Of a stretch of DNA of 64,000 nucleotides, positions 11,401 to 23,854 are shown one piece after another. Every line of letters begins with the position of its first letter. The first letter of the stretch is position 1. Origin of the DNA: Thunnus maccoyii (Eukaryota; Chordata; Actinopteri; Scombriformes; Scombridae); assembly GCF_910596095.1 (NCBI RefSeq), contig NC_056533.1:28370662-28434661 (forward strand), written 5' to 3'. The position numbers were made by a program, and so were the translations under genes. A model generated the notes under the pieces. That model was not told the DNA's origin and did not search any database. It saw only the letters and a program-made list of their open reading frames with translations.

Positions 11401-14400
11401 TTTTGATGTTCCATTCAGGAAAACAGTGTAAGGCAACAGGCAAATTAGGCTAAATCGCTAATAAACAATTAATAGTAATTTTACTTTTTTTTTTTACAAT
11501 TTTAGCAGACATTCACCTTGACTGTGGATTTTTCACAGACAGCGTTCCTGCACTTCGGGCACTTGGTGAAGGTGTTTTTGCAGGTCATTCTCCTCTGATC
11601 TTTTTATTATCTAATTATGACTTGACGTAGTTGTCAGATAACGCACTCCTACGAGTGAGTCATGAGTCATGACCTAACTGAAGCTGCAAGAATCTTGCGA
11701 TTCTTCCTGGATTTCTCTCACAGTGGTGAATCTTCTCCTTTTCAGGTATATTTGCAGCAAATCCAATAACTACACCTTACTCCTATGCTATCTATGGTGT
11801 CCGGGAATTTTGGGGTGCACACTCGTATAACGTACAGAATGCTGAGGTCACGAAAGCGGTTAACTTTACCTAACAGCAGCTCTTTTTCTCCTTATGTGAA
11901 TGAATATTTATCCATCATACAGCTATAGTTACAGATTGGAAGAGAACCACATGAAAAACAAAGTTAAACCTTTGAGTCACGTATTAGCCACTTGCCTACA
12001 AGCTTCTAGTTCTAAAAGCATGTTCAAAGAAAGAAACCCTATTAACGTCATAAGTTTGCCACAGTAGGCTATTTTTCTACTAAAGGTCATCACTGCTTAC
12101 TTCACATTGGGAAATAATTGGAATGGCAGTAGAGGAAATAAGCTCCAAGGCTCCGAGGTTTACCTTTATTTGGTTGGATAAGCTTTGCTGTGTATTACTG
12201 GTAATCAATAATTTTAATTGCATGTCTTCTGCAGCAGGAAGACGTTCAACATGTGGGTGAGAGTTGATGCATCCAAGGTGAAATGACTGCTGGGGAGATG
12301 AGTGCTGATGTGTCCTAATTGTCTGCTGGAGACACATTTCACCAAACCCTTGTGTCTGTCAGTAAGCTCCAAACTTTTCCCACTCGTTTAATTCAGTGTC
12401 TTTAATTTGTCATTTGGCAGCATGCCAAGCAGCATCATTGAGGAAGAAGCATTCAGTACTGACAAAAATGAAAGACTCTTGTGGTATGCCTCAGACGAGA
12501 ACTGAAGTCTGCAGCAGCTGGAAGAGGAGATTTGTTTTTCTGCAAATGATTTTGTATTTTACTTTGTATTTTTATTTTGTATTGCACATGTTTTAATTAA
12601 TGATAATTAAATATATTTTATAGCGGAAATGTTCAAAGAAAAATGGGAATTTGAAATAAAGATTCTATTTTCAGATGAAATGAAGGGGGAAACATTTGAA
12701 ACTGGACATAGACAAAAAGCTCAATGTGGAGAGAATTTGAATTTCATGCTGACATAATTAAATATAATAATTAATCTGATTGATGTTAGAGTGGGTGAGG
12801 CTTGGTAGGAGACTGTACTGTATATTTGGGACTGCCCAAAACTCCAATTGAATATTTTGCCAATATGTATTGGAAACATATTCAAATAAAGATTGAGATG
12901 ATTTTGACTTGGAAAGCAGTGATTTTTATTCTTGGTGCCCTACCTGTGAACAACAAAATGAAGACACAGCAAAAAATAACAACAAAAAAACCAAAAATAA
13001 ATAAACAAACTAAAACCAGGCTACAATTTTTCATATATGTGGTTATCTTTCAGAGCCTCCATGAGTTGTAAAGCCACTGTCTTTTCAAGGAGTGTTGCTA
13101 TAAATTGCATCTTAGAAATGGGTCTATTGCTGTAATTTAATGGTTCAAGGCCAGATGTTTTTTTAAGAGAGAATGAATTAATGAATGATAATGTTGCCCT
13201 GTAGCTGCTGGATGTGGAAACAACTGTCTGCTAACAAGTTCAACATATCAACTTAAAAGGTTATGATTGAAGTGTTGTGTTCTCAGCTTGTTTCTGCTGC
13301 CCGAAAGCGGCCAAAAAATCTGTTAATGCAGGTTTAACTAACTCATCCAGTCTACACCAAATTTGGCACAAAGCAGATCTGGAAAAATCCAAAAGAAATG
13401 TATACTTTTTTTGCTTTCTGACATGCCATACTATATTGATATCCCTGTAACTGATTGTCAGTTCTTGTAAGTGTGGCCTATTTGACTCTCATGATTCTTT
13501 AATGCATCAAAAACTGCAACCAAATTTTAGACAAGTTATTATGTATATTATATGTTATATATATTATATAAATAAGTTATTTTTTGAGAGGGATCCTGCA
13601 AATTCAATGGGACTTTTTATGTGACACCAGAGCAATGTTATATAAATTTAAATGACTGCCAGAATGGCTGTCGATAGGTATGTATTTTAATATAGAAATG
13701 GATCCACATTATATGTATTACTATGATAAATTGTAAAGCTTTATTGTTTTAGCACTCTATTCCTCTGTTTAAAGTATTTATTTTTAAAATCTCCCACATC
13801 AAGTTATTATTAGTATTACTTTTACTCTTCACACCTTGTAATATGTGTGAAAAATGTGGGAATTTTTCTGGCTGACCTCACATGCACATAGTGTTTATCA
13901 ATGAGGAAGAGCTGGACGTGACCCTGAGGTTTCTATGCCCTGAGCAGTGTTGCTAAGATACTGTGGCAATTCTGTTATTCTGTTATTATATGGGTATATA
14001 ATTGCTTTAATTGCCATAGGGGGTCCCTGTTACTTTATATTCAACAATCTGACATCATGCTGACGCTGGAGCCATGGTTAGTTGCCAGTTTCTTAGGCAC
14101 ACCTAGTTAAAACTAATGCAGTCTAATACAACAGCCCTGCAATAAACCCGACCATAATGTTTAGTTTATGCTGAAATGGTCTCAGAGAGATGTTGATTCA
14201 ACTTCATGGTCATTTTGGGGGCTTCAGTTTGTGGTGCTATTGAATATTATAGAGGTGTTTCTAATATTTTGCACACCACATTTATATCAATTAGGTAAAT
14301 AACAGAAAAGCATCCCAGAATAACTCAGTAAATAAATCAGTCCAATTCAACAGCACCACAAACTACAGCCTCCGCAATGACCGTAAAGTTGAATCAATAC

Positions 14401-17400
14401 CTCTGTAACAATTTTAACAAAAACTGGACATTACTGTATATCCATCATGTAGGATTCATTGCAGAGCTGTTGTATCCGACTGCATAACAGTTTTAGCAAG
14501 GAGTATTTAATAAACTAGCAGCTGATGGTATGTCACTAAATGAATTCAAAAAGCTGTATTGAAAGTGTTTACATGCTTTATTTAACATGCTTTACGTAAA
14601 AGCAGCAGTATTATGATGCAAAAAACTCCATTACTATTGAAAGTCCAGAGGTATTAATGTAATTTCGAATTGCACAATTTTAACATGTAAGGATTGTCTG
14701 GATAATGGGTGATCCTGGGGTTTTGTCTACTTCATATAACTGTTGAGTAGTTAATAATTTATGAGCAGTATTTTGTGTGTAATATTTTAAGTAGAAATTT
14801 CTGAACTCTGTACTCGATATATGTCAGCTATATTTATGGGAGTAACAGCTACAATATTTCTCTCTGTTGAGAAATGTAGTGTAGAACAGGAAATTCTAAT
14901 ACACTGTTTTTCAGAGAAATACAAGCGCATGTTGTGTGGTTCAGTTATCTGAATCCGGGCTGTTGGATTGCTCAGTGCCACAATGTTATCAGTTCAGTTA
15001 TGTTTTTCAAGGACTTTAATCAAGCAAAGGACTTTATTTATTGTAAAATATCCTTGAATTGAATGGTGTTTTCAAAATAGCATTTTTCACGTATTTTCTA
15101 AGAACTACTTCTCTATAAACTACTGCCCTAGAAAGGTGAAAAAAGGGGAGGATTGAGAACTAGGAGGGTAAATAGAAATGAAATGACGATGAAATGTAAT
15201 AGATTGTGGAGGTGAATTGGTCAAAGACATTAAGGTACTTGACTTCCAGCTTTTCTTTCACCACCTTTCACGCTCTAAAAATTGGCTCAGAAATCTCTGT
15301 TTTTATTAAATTACATGGCTGAACACAAAGCCAGATGTTTCGGCATAGACACCTTCTTCAGTGCAGAAAACCCATATTATACCGCAGATATTTCTGCCTA
15401 CACAGTGTGACCAGTGCAGGTGGCACTGATGACACTCACTAGGGCTGACTCATCTCAATCAAAGCTCACTCCAAACAAAGACCAAACCAAACAAACAAAA
15501 ACTAGAATAGCCTACTTTAGAACAGCAAACGAATATCATGCAAAAAATACAAATACATAGTCATACATTTACACAAATGAACACATACATAAATTAAATC
15601 AAATCAGAAACTCCAACATTTGAATTGCAACCATCAAGCTGCAGGCCGTCATGCACAGTTCAAAATATCAGGGGGCTTTATGAAAGGTGTGAGAATCAGT
15701 TCTTCATTCATGCCATTGGGAATAAACTATTTAATCTATAAATCCACTTTGCCTCAAGTTTTAACAATGCATTGTTCATGTCACCTCCTGACTTCTTGGC
15801 TGTATGGTATCAACACCAATGCACTTAGGATCTTCATTCTGTGTGGTTTTTAACTGCATTATTACCAAATAGAAACACTAAAGTAAAACAGAGTATACTC
15901 CTGAAATTGAGTCTTTATTGAAACAATACAATAAGAACTTCCAATCTCTAAGGTATCTATCTCTAATCTATCAGGTACAGAGCTATCGTGAAGCCCCTGG
16001 ACATCCAAACATCAAGCACCCCTACCAGCATTGTCTCGCGGGCAGCACTCATCTGGCTCTTCTCACTGGTCCTGGCAATCCCTGAGGCGGTATTCTCTGA
16101 CCTCCACACCTTCAACATCACCTCCACTAATGAGAGCTTCATCACCTGCGCACCTTATCCCCATGCTGGGGAACTGCACCCCAAGATCCACTCCATGGCC
16201 TCCTTCCTCATTTTCTACATCATTCCCCTACTGGTCATATCAGTTTATTACACCTTCATCGCCCGCAGCTTGATGAGGAGCGCTTCCAACCTGCCTGTGG
16301 AGGGAAATGTGCATGCAAGACGACAGGCCAGTGTTTAAGTCCAGCTGAAATTAAATTGCATGTTTTTTTGTCTGCTACACTATACATAACCACTATGTGA
16401 ATCACTTTCTTACCTTCATTTAGAAAAAACAAAAAACTAAAAGGTAGAAATTCATACTTATTGTTATCCATCTAGGTATTTGGAGAAGATGTTTCCATAT
16501 AGCCAAGCAAATCACTTCACTCTAAACCATATTTGCAGTAACATCAGTGTTGTATCATAGGCAGAGCAGATAGTCACACTGAGCCCGATAGCATCCTGCT
16601 CCAGTCTTCTTCTTATCTAACTTACAAACATGGACACACGTCTTGTCCTGCACCTTAGCTTGTTAAACGATCCACCAAACAAACATTCACAGGGGAAATG
16701 TGCACTTGTAACTTGAGTTAGCAGGTGAAAAAGCTAATTAGCTGGTCAGCTGCAGAATATCAAACATGTAAACATACCTGAAAACATCACTTTGGTCCAT
16801 TTAGATGTTGGTGTAGTCCTTACTCCTCAGTACCACTGCTAATAACACCCTGTCCGCCCATGACTGGTGGGCTACAGTGCAAGTTTGTTTACTTTGAGTT
16901 TTTTTTTTTATTTTATTTTTTTATTAAATAATGATTAATCAATCATCCAACAGAGTTGCTCTTTGGTTTTGAAGTTTTTTTCTACAACCAACAGGTTGAA
17001 TCAAGAAAGCGACTGGCCAAGACTGTGCTGGTGTTTGTTGGCCTCTTTGCAGTATGCTGGCTACCGAGTCACGCCATCTACTTATACCGCTCCTATCACT
17101 ACTCCCAGGTAGACAGAAAGCACTTCTCTTTATTTTAGAGTACACTTGTTTATTTGTTTCTATCTGTTTGTATACACCAGCTGTGTTTCACAAAGATACT
17201 ATCTATATCTGTTTTTTTCACAAAAATGTTTCCATTAGAATCTGTAATCATATTTATACCTGAAGTGGGCAGGGCTTATAAAAATCAATTACTTTTTACT
17301 GCCATTTATACTCCTCATTTAGCTGTCCATCAAACATACAAAACATAACAATAACATATACAATATACAATAACACTTGTAGTATAATATTATAGCCATG

Positions 17401-17496
17401 TACCTAAATTAATTAGTCAGAAATCAGCTATGTAACTGTTAACTGTCAAATAAATAAATATAGTGGAGAGGAAAGTACAAGTCAGAACTGTGTCTG

Positions 17497-17546
<50 letters not shown>

Positions 17547-18743
17547 GTTGATGCATCATCAGGGACAATGGACAGTCATTGACTGTCCCAGAGTTAGCTA
17601 GATAGCTAAATTTCATCAGCAGTCCCTGGGCAGGCAAATTAGTTACAGTATCAAATGTTACAATTCCTATAGGAGTATAGTAAATAAACATTATGTCATA
17701 CAACACTAAAAGCACTATCCATTTAAAGTATTACATCACACAAAAAATAAGATAAAATACCCTCTGTTTACTATTAATGTGATTGTGGGTAATTTTCAAA
17801 AAATACTTGGCAGGTGATTGGCTGAACCATTTGTCTATCATCGTCTACCATCGTTTCACCTTGCGAGGCAGCTGGCTTTGCAAGATCACGCAAGAATCCT
17901 CATAGGATGCTGATTGGTCCAAACCAATGGTGGTTCAGACACAAGTGCATAACTTGAAGCGTAACAAGATGGATTCCCACATGATCTCATGATGTTGTGA
18001 TCTTGTGAGTCAAACTGCCTTGTAAGATAATGAGTTTGCAAGGTAGACAAAATTAGCAAAGTTCAAAAGGTTGTACTTTGTCAATGTATGGCAGTGATGA
18101 TTCCTTGTAGGCTATGACAGCATAGCATGATTTCTCTTCAAAATTGGAGGTTGTTTAGATAACGGGATGAGCCGCAGATGAATAAAAAGTTGGTCTGAAG
18201 TGTCTGACAAATAAATGCGAACACTTGACAAAAAATGGGCCATTATAGCTCAGTGAGCAAGATGAAAAGATGAAAGTCAGATGAAAGTTGGTATGAGGTG
18301 TCTGGAGGTGTATAACACAAATTGTGATTCTGTTTGTATCTGAATAGTGTATTCATATTTGTATACACACATCTCTATTTATCTGTATCTCCATCTTATA
18401 ATCTTGTAGAAAAAATTTTCTCAACCCTCTTTCTTCGTCCTCTGTCTCTCCCCTGCACTAGGTTGACACTTCGCTGGTTCACTTTGTGTGCAGCGTCGTA
18501 GCTCGTATCCTGGCCTTCACCAACTCATGCCTCAACCCATTTGCCCTTTATCTGCTGAGCAAGACCTTCCAGAAGCAGTTCAACCAGCAGCTGTGCTGCT
18601 GCTGCCGTATGATCCTCAAGCACTCCTCGCAGAGCCCGACACATTTCAACACACGTGTCACCTCTGTCCGCAGCACACATCACTCCATGGCAAGTCTGAG
18701 CATGATAAATGGCAGGCAGGGCTATCAGGAGGATTGTGTGTGA
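8055..18743 (+). CDS. grpr: gastrin-releasing peptide receptor (bombesin-family GPCR), four coding exons
   Basis: Exons 8055-8425, 15975-16326, 16995-17108 and 18462-18743 join to 372 codons plus stop (human GRPR has 384). The product is a class A seven-helix receptor of the plasma membrane that binds bombesin-like peptides and, in mammals, signals through Gq/phospholipase C. Visible: N-glycosylation site NAS near residue 7; TM1 about 24-46 ([10 protein letters not shown]); TM2 [19 protein letters not shown]3 Cys in GRVGCK paired with ECL2 CAPYPH; DRY motif; TM5 [17 protein letters not shown]3 NLPVEGN and [19 protein letters not shown] in TM6; [15 protein letters not shown] in TM7; and a CCCC palmitoylation-like cluster in the tail. 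[25 protein letters not shown] and YLYRSYHYS fit GRPR better than NMBR. The ATG at 8055 is preceded by an in-frame stop at 8040. Odd points are a GC donor after exon 2 and an additional intron in exon 3/4. Confidence 0.94.
10579..11640. mobile_element. possible decayed piggyBac-like element
   Basis: The left end TTAACACTAGAACTGCCAGG starts with TTAA, the piggyBac target, and looks like a piggyBac-type terminus. Near 11505-11620 the minus strand reads [19 protein letters not shown], a cysteine-rich string like the zinc-binding tail of piggyBac transposases. The body is otherwise unreadable and the right terminus was not found. Confidence 0.35.
10856..11241. mobile_element. MITE with long terminal inverted repeats
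   Basis: Left end AAAGGACCAGTGTGTAGGAG followed by TTAGTGGCAT; right end ATGCCACTAAATTTTACACA followed by CTGTACCTTTAA. These are inverted copies with a few mismatches. The interior (GTTGCATATTGCAACCAACT, ATACCCCTCCC) is non-coding. It is a non-autonomous DNA transposon common in fish. Confidence 0.8.
15975..16326 (+). CDS. grpr: grpr exon 2 (TM4-TM5 and start of ICL3)
   Basis: Acceptor TCTATCAG|G. 352 bp; reads [14 protein letters not shown] to GNVHARRQ. It ends on a codon boundary at CGACAG, followed by GC rather than GT. The next exon resumes VESRKRL exactly where the human protein continues, so the boundary is fixed by homology. Confidence 0.92.
16327..16994 (+). other. grpr intron 2, GC-AG type
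   Basis: Begins GCCAGTG and ends CCAACAG. No repeat or exon was recognised inside. Confidence 0.75.
16995..17108 (+). CDS. grpr: grpr exon 3 (end of ICL3, TM6, ECL3)
   Basis: 38 codons, [20 protein letters not shown] to YRSYHYSQ, containing CWLP of TM6. Ends CCCAG|GTAGAC at a codon boundary. Confidence 0.92.
17109..18461 (+). other. grpr intron 3, not present in human GRPR
   Basis: A 1353-bp GT-AG phase-0 intron interrupting what is a single coding exon in human. It contains a (TA)n run at 17500-17546 and no recognisable exon. Confidence 0.8.
17500..17546. repeat. (TA)n microsatellite
   Basis: About 23 TA units with one C interruption, inside grpr intron 3. Confidence 0.95.
18462..18743 (+). 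CDS. grpr: grpr exon 4 (TM7 and C-terminal tail)
   Basis: Acceptor CTGCACTAG. Reads [42 protein letters not shown], and a Ser/Thr-rich tail ending in DCV and TGA. Confidence 0.94.
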   Translation, partial: VDTSLVHFVCSVVARILAFTNSCLNPFALYLLSKTFQKQFNQQLCCCCRMILKHSSQSPTHFNTRVTSVRSTHHSMASLSMINGRQGYQEDCV

Positions 18744-18746
18744 GGG

Positions 18747-18779
<33 letters not shown>

Positions 18780-19001
18780 TGTACCAGGTATTCCTCACTT
18801 TTTACTTTTTGTCCTTATGGGGACAAAAAGTAAGTCCCCTTAATGTAAATCATTAATTTTAGAGTGAAGACTTGGTTTAAGGTTAAGGTTAATGTAGGGT
18901 TATGTTAAGGTTATTGTTAGGCATGTGGTGGTTATGGTTAAGGTTGGGATAAGTCTTCAGGAAATTAATGTAAGTCAATATTATGTCCTCTGAAGTGATG
19001 G

Positions 19002-19059
<58 letters not shown>

Positions 19060-19060
19060 T
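18744..19060. repeat. fish repeat with TTAAGG-like units between two (GT)n runs, in grpr 3' region
   Basis: GT runs at 18749-18778 and 19007-19058 bracket CCTTATGGGGACAAAAAGTA, AGTCCCCTTAATGTAA and several GGTTAAGG-like units. This matches a common teleost repeat of the type 'gtccccataa...aagtcccc...ggttaggg...(gt)n'. It probably lies in the grpr 3' UTR. Confidence 0.6.
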
Positions 19061-19654
19061 GGACATACAATTATGCAAACAAAAGAATATAATCAAAATT
19101 ATTTTACAAAATATTTTGATCATAAGAACATTACATAATTCATCAAAATATAAAAAAGATACATAGTAGTAGTACTGTAAAAGGCTACTCCAGCGATTAA
19201 ATATTGCACTTCTATAAAGTTTGGGGACTTGAGAGACAGTGTTCAGAATCCAAGCACCAGAGGCCAGTATATCCCGACTATGACTATGAGTATAGGTCAA
19301 ACTCAACAACACTGGATCCTACATTTTCCTGTCTCTCCCTAAGAAATTACAATTTCATACATAAAACTAATTTTTTTCCCCCAATTACATCTTGATGGGA
19401 AACACAAATGTTGCCTGGATTATGTTCACGGGCAATCTTTAATCCATCAAAGCAGGTGTTACATTTTTGCACCACGTGGAGGTCATGGTGGCAGTCAGGT
19501 GGAGGGTCAGTGTAAAAAGCTCAGTTCTTCAACAGTGCAGACTGGGATTTGCATCCTGAGACCCACATATGTTTAGATTTAGGCAACAACAGCATATATC
19601 ATGGGACATATCATGGTTTTTGTGATTTTATGTCATTTATATGCTGTTAAGATG

Positions 19655-20120
19655 CCTTATGTTTATGTTAAACATAGTCAAAGGCCCAAAACTTGAGGTG
19701 AACATATGTAAAAATGCTCCCTTCAGGTCAAAAGCTCAGGCTTTAACCTGCTCTCGAGATGATGACAGATTTTTCGCACATGCCCACGAACATCCTTTCA
19801 TTCCGTAACCTTTGTTGCTAAGGTTGTCCATTGGGTTGTTCGTGTTGGCCACTCGCATATTTTGGATCTGATTCAGGCTTGAATATGTGCGGATGCATTT
19901 GAGCGAATGAGAAAGAGAAGTGAAATCCTACTACTGCTGTTGTTTACCCTCCCGAACCGCTGAGGGACAGCTTCCAGAAGCTGTCCAATCAGAACAGAAT
20001 GGGTTTAAGTGGGTTGAACTGAGGGGCTGCATAAAGGGCCAGTATAAGATAAACAGGGAGATTTTTGAATTGTAAATCATGCAAAGATATTCGAGTAGAA
20101 GTTAGAGAAAGATGGTTGTT
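19655..20120 (+). repeat. dispersed repeat, family A, intact-looking copy
   Basis: Landmarks in order are CCAAAACTTGAGGTGAACAT, ATCCTACTACTGCTGT, CAGCTTCCAGAAGCTGTCCA, GGCTGCATAAAGGGCCAGTA and ATCATGCAAAGATATTCGAG. The same order is found, interrupted, at 23700-26300. Class unknown. Confidence 0.6.
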
Positions 20121-22029
20121 TTGGTTAAATGTTAATAAACTGTCTGTAAACTGTAAATGTCTCGTGCTTCAAGTCACTGTGGAATTTTTTCCTATTAAAC
20201 TAAACCCACAATCTTTCCCTAAACTTCACTGTCTGTGTGCGTGCCTGAACATAGCCATAGTTAGAGTAGATATTATGGACAAACAAATGAATTTTCAGGT
20301 AATGTTTTGCAGTCTCTACTGAACCTATCTGCATATGCCAGATACGAAAATTAACAAACTTTCTTCATTGTGTTGCTAAAAATGTCATCCATGGGGCATT
20401 GTGTTTCTAGCCTATTAAAAAGTATTTCCTGTTGCAAATCAGTAATATGTAAATGTAATTTCTAGGAAATGGGGTTGACCCTCGCCATAATACAACACAA
20501 TAAAATCTCTGACATACACCCTGTGCCTGTGTTTCAAACTGCACATCTCGCGTTTGTGTTGCAGGCTCTGAGCCCAAACTGAGATAACTGGAATCAGGGG
20601 TATTTATTTAGATGTGGCAAACCTCCTCCATGGCGACAGAGGACATTATTCAACTGTTTCCGCAGGCTGTAACTGAACTCCATGTGTAAAACTGGTGGAG
20701 TGTCCCTTGATGGGTTTCATCAAGCTTACAACTTCTGACAAAGGTACAGTGTTTGGCAGAAGTTGAGAGAGGAGAGGCATGAAAGGATTGCATTTTGCTT
20801 CTGTGAACAAAAATAATCTCTAATGAAGCTACGTGTACAGTATATGCTGTATGTAAGTGAAAACATCAACAAAGAAGGAAACAATGTCAGTCTAAGAATA
20901 AGATCATCAAGATTATGACACCTTAAATTAAGTAAAATAAACTCCCCTAAATCATAAACATTGTACTTTGTTACGATTTTAGCACCAGAAAAAGTTCAAT
21001 CATCGTGCTGGAGAGTGTGGTTTCTTTTTATATTAGTGTATTTTCAGCTTAATATTGATATATATTATTCTGCCTGCACCCTGTCACTGTGTATGTACAA
21101 TATTTCTGGATGTCAGATACTGTGATAACTGTGAAGTTCAGAGATGTATTTAAATGTTGTTCTCTGGTTACAGAATGTTTATTGATCTGTGTATCAGTTG
21201 CACACAGTGTGAAAAATAAACAGTGAATGTAAATGTGTGCATTAGAAATCATATTTGTGATTTGGATTACACTAATAATGTGTGTTTATATTTTTGTAGT
21301 TGTGTGTGTGTTAACGCAATTTATATGTATTTACAGAAGGTTCAAACTGTTGGTGTTTAGCTTAAACATATTGCACCATGTATTTCTCTCACTGATCAAA
21401 AAAAAATAATGTAAAATCAATAAAATCAATAAAAATGGCAGACAGTTTAGTGTGCTCTATATCTCTTTCTACATCATTTTGAGGTTGTACTCCAAAGTGA
21501 AGGTGGATACTCATAGTCGTCTTTGTACTTTGGTTATATTAAGAGTCTTAGTCCTGTTGACTGTGTATACAACACATAGTCCCTGCACCCCTGGTTTCAC
21601 TGGGCATAATTATTCTGCACTGTCACATGCTACGTTTACAGTCACCGTATCATATCGTAATGTCCTAATTTGGTGTTTCACAGAGGGTGAGGATTATACC
21701 CAGGCTGTGATGAGTGGGTGTATAATTCAGTCTGGATAGTGTTTGTTTAATTATGGTGTGAGCACCATTCCAAATTTCTGTCCTGCATGGTCTCAACCAT
21801 CTACTTAACATGTCATCTTTATAGTCGCGCTCATTCTGTGGGAAGTCTGGAATGTAAATATGGATTTGTCGTTATCGTTTTAATTTAAGGAATGAAAGGA
21901 GCACAAATTAAATGAACAGGGTTTAGTTGAGACTAATAAAAGCATATTAGCACATGTTTGAAATCCCTTTAAAAATGCCCCAAAGGAGAAAAAGGTCACT
22001 TCATGGCCTTTTTAAAAGTCCTGCATTTT

Positions 22030-22393
22030 GAGCTGAAATGATTAGTCAGTTAATCGATTAGTCAATTGACAAAAAAAATCAATCGCAGCTATTGTGATAA
22101 TCGAAGTATCATTTTAGTCTTTACTAAGCAAAAATGCCAAACAGCTGGTTGCAGCTTCTCAAATGTGAGTATTTGAAGCTTTTTTGTGTCATACATGATG
22201 GAAACTGAATTTCTTTGTATTTTAAAGTGTTAATCGGACAAAACAAGACATTAGAAGACGTCACCATGAGCTCTAAGAAATTATAACAGACATTTTTCAC
22301 AATTTTCTAACATTTTACAGACTAAACTTTTTTAGTTGAGAAAATAATCAGCAGATTAATCGATAATGAAAATAATTGTTAGTTGTAGCTCTA
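22030..22393. mobile_element. ATTAATCGATT-type MITE, near-complete copy
   Basis: Ends GAGCTGAAATGATTAGTCAG followed by TTAATCGATTAGTC, and GATTAATCGATAATGAAAAT followed by AATTGTTAGTTGTAGCTC, are inversely related. The interior carries ACAAAACAAGACATT and CACAATTTTCTAACATTTTA. Confidence 0.75.
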
Positions 22394-23854
22394 GTTGCGT
22401 TTTCATGCAGGACTTTTAAGGTTCAAGAGGGAATTTTTTTAGGAATTTAAAAGGAATCCAACAGAAATTCTAGATACATTTTGCAGGGACTCAAGATGAA
22501 TCCAGCACAATTCTCCGCTTCAAGATTTTTTCTGCTTTTATAACTCCAGCATGATACTGTTCACTGAAGGAATTCTGCATTGCCACCTCTCATACTTGCA
22601 CCTGCAGGATTACAGCAGCAAATATGACATCAAGTTTAAATATGATGATGAATAATGCTAATAATTTTCGTAATCAGTTAGGTTCATTAATTGTTTAAAG
22701 ATCCCCTCCAGACATGTTTAAAGACATTTAAAGGTACTCTGCTTTGAATAATTTCTGTCTGATATGGGTTTTACACAAAAGATTCAATTACCAAGTTAAA
22801 AATCCTTAAAATGGCACCTCCTCCATGTCCCTATATCCCTATATATATCTATAAATATTCAATATTTTTCATTTCAAAAGTTTAACTATTAGGCACAAGA
22901 TGTCTCCTACTTCACTGAAATGTCAGATCTTAGTCTGTGTGCGCTGGAGGCTTCAAGTTTCCATATCACATATTATCACACAGCAGTAAAACAATAAATC
23001 TGTTATTTATGGCGTGTTTCAACATGTGAATGCATTTGTGACAACATACATGACCTCTCCTTCCTCTCTGTTAGTTTCGAAAAACTTGGTGAAGTAATAG
23101 ATAGAGAGAGGGAAGTGTGTCTCAATGAGTCACGTGAAGTTTGAACTTTGAGTTTCAGCTTCATATCTCTATTGAAAGTTTTCTCTTGTCATATGAACAG
23201 GAAGTGAGACTACTCAGAACTCTCTCCATAAGAGGAAAGAAATGAAAAGCAGAAACACCTCCAGCTGTCCTAAAACTGTAATTCAGTCATCTTAAAGGTC
23301 AGTGTTGAGTGTAGGTGTTGTAACTGCTCACTGAGCAGTGTATTGATCCATATGTGGTTGGCACCCTTGTTCGCTTATGTGCTAACCAACCATGCATTTC
23401 AGAACTGTCAAAGAACATCAGTGGACTGAATGTCTTCATGTCACTTCATAGGAAACGTGTCCCCTTCAGATTTAGAATCTGTGACATGGGAGCCTTCTTA
23501 CATCTGATCTGTAATCGTCCTTCAGTAGAGCAAAGTGAGTCTTCTTTCAGACCTTTATGCCATGTTTCAGTTCTTTCAGTTTGCAGTGAGTTTTACCTTG
23601 AGACAAAGTCACACCATGATAGTAAGAATGATATATTAAAGTAAATGTTTTTAGATGTTTTTTTCTGATTTTCTGTTATTTATATTCTTTTATGATGTCG
23701 AATATCTATGCTGAACATGGTCAAAGTTCCAAAACTTGAGGTGAACATATGTAGAACCTTTTGTTTGTGATTGTTTTTTCTACTTTACTGACAAGCTGAC
23801 GTCGGCTTGTCACTCATACCTATAAACAGCAGTACGTTCCATAGGCTTTGGTTA

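Larger units (their letters stand above)
8426..15974 (+). other. grpr intron 1 (7.5 kb)
   Basis: GT-AG intron. It contains a possible decayed piggyBac-like element (10579-11640) with a MITE inside it. The remainder (8426-10578, 11641-15974) shows no exon or recognisable repeat and is AT-rich. Confidence 0.9.

Noticed and set aside
16995-17145. Continuation of grpr exon 3 through the donor ([11 protein letters not shown], then stop)
   Set aside because: It begins with the conserved VD but then diverges and stops; exon 4 gives the conserved VDTSLVHF, so splicing at 17108 is correct.
18900-18955. Interstitial telomere
   Set aside because: Units are irregular (GGTTAAGG, GGTTAATG, GGTTATG) and belong to a known-looking fish repeat, not to a (TTAGGG)n tract.
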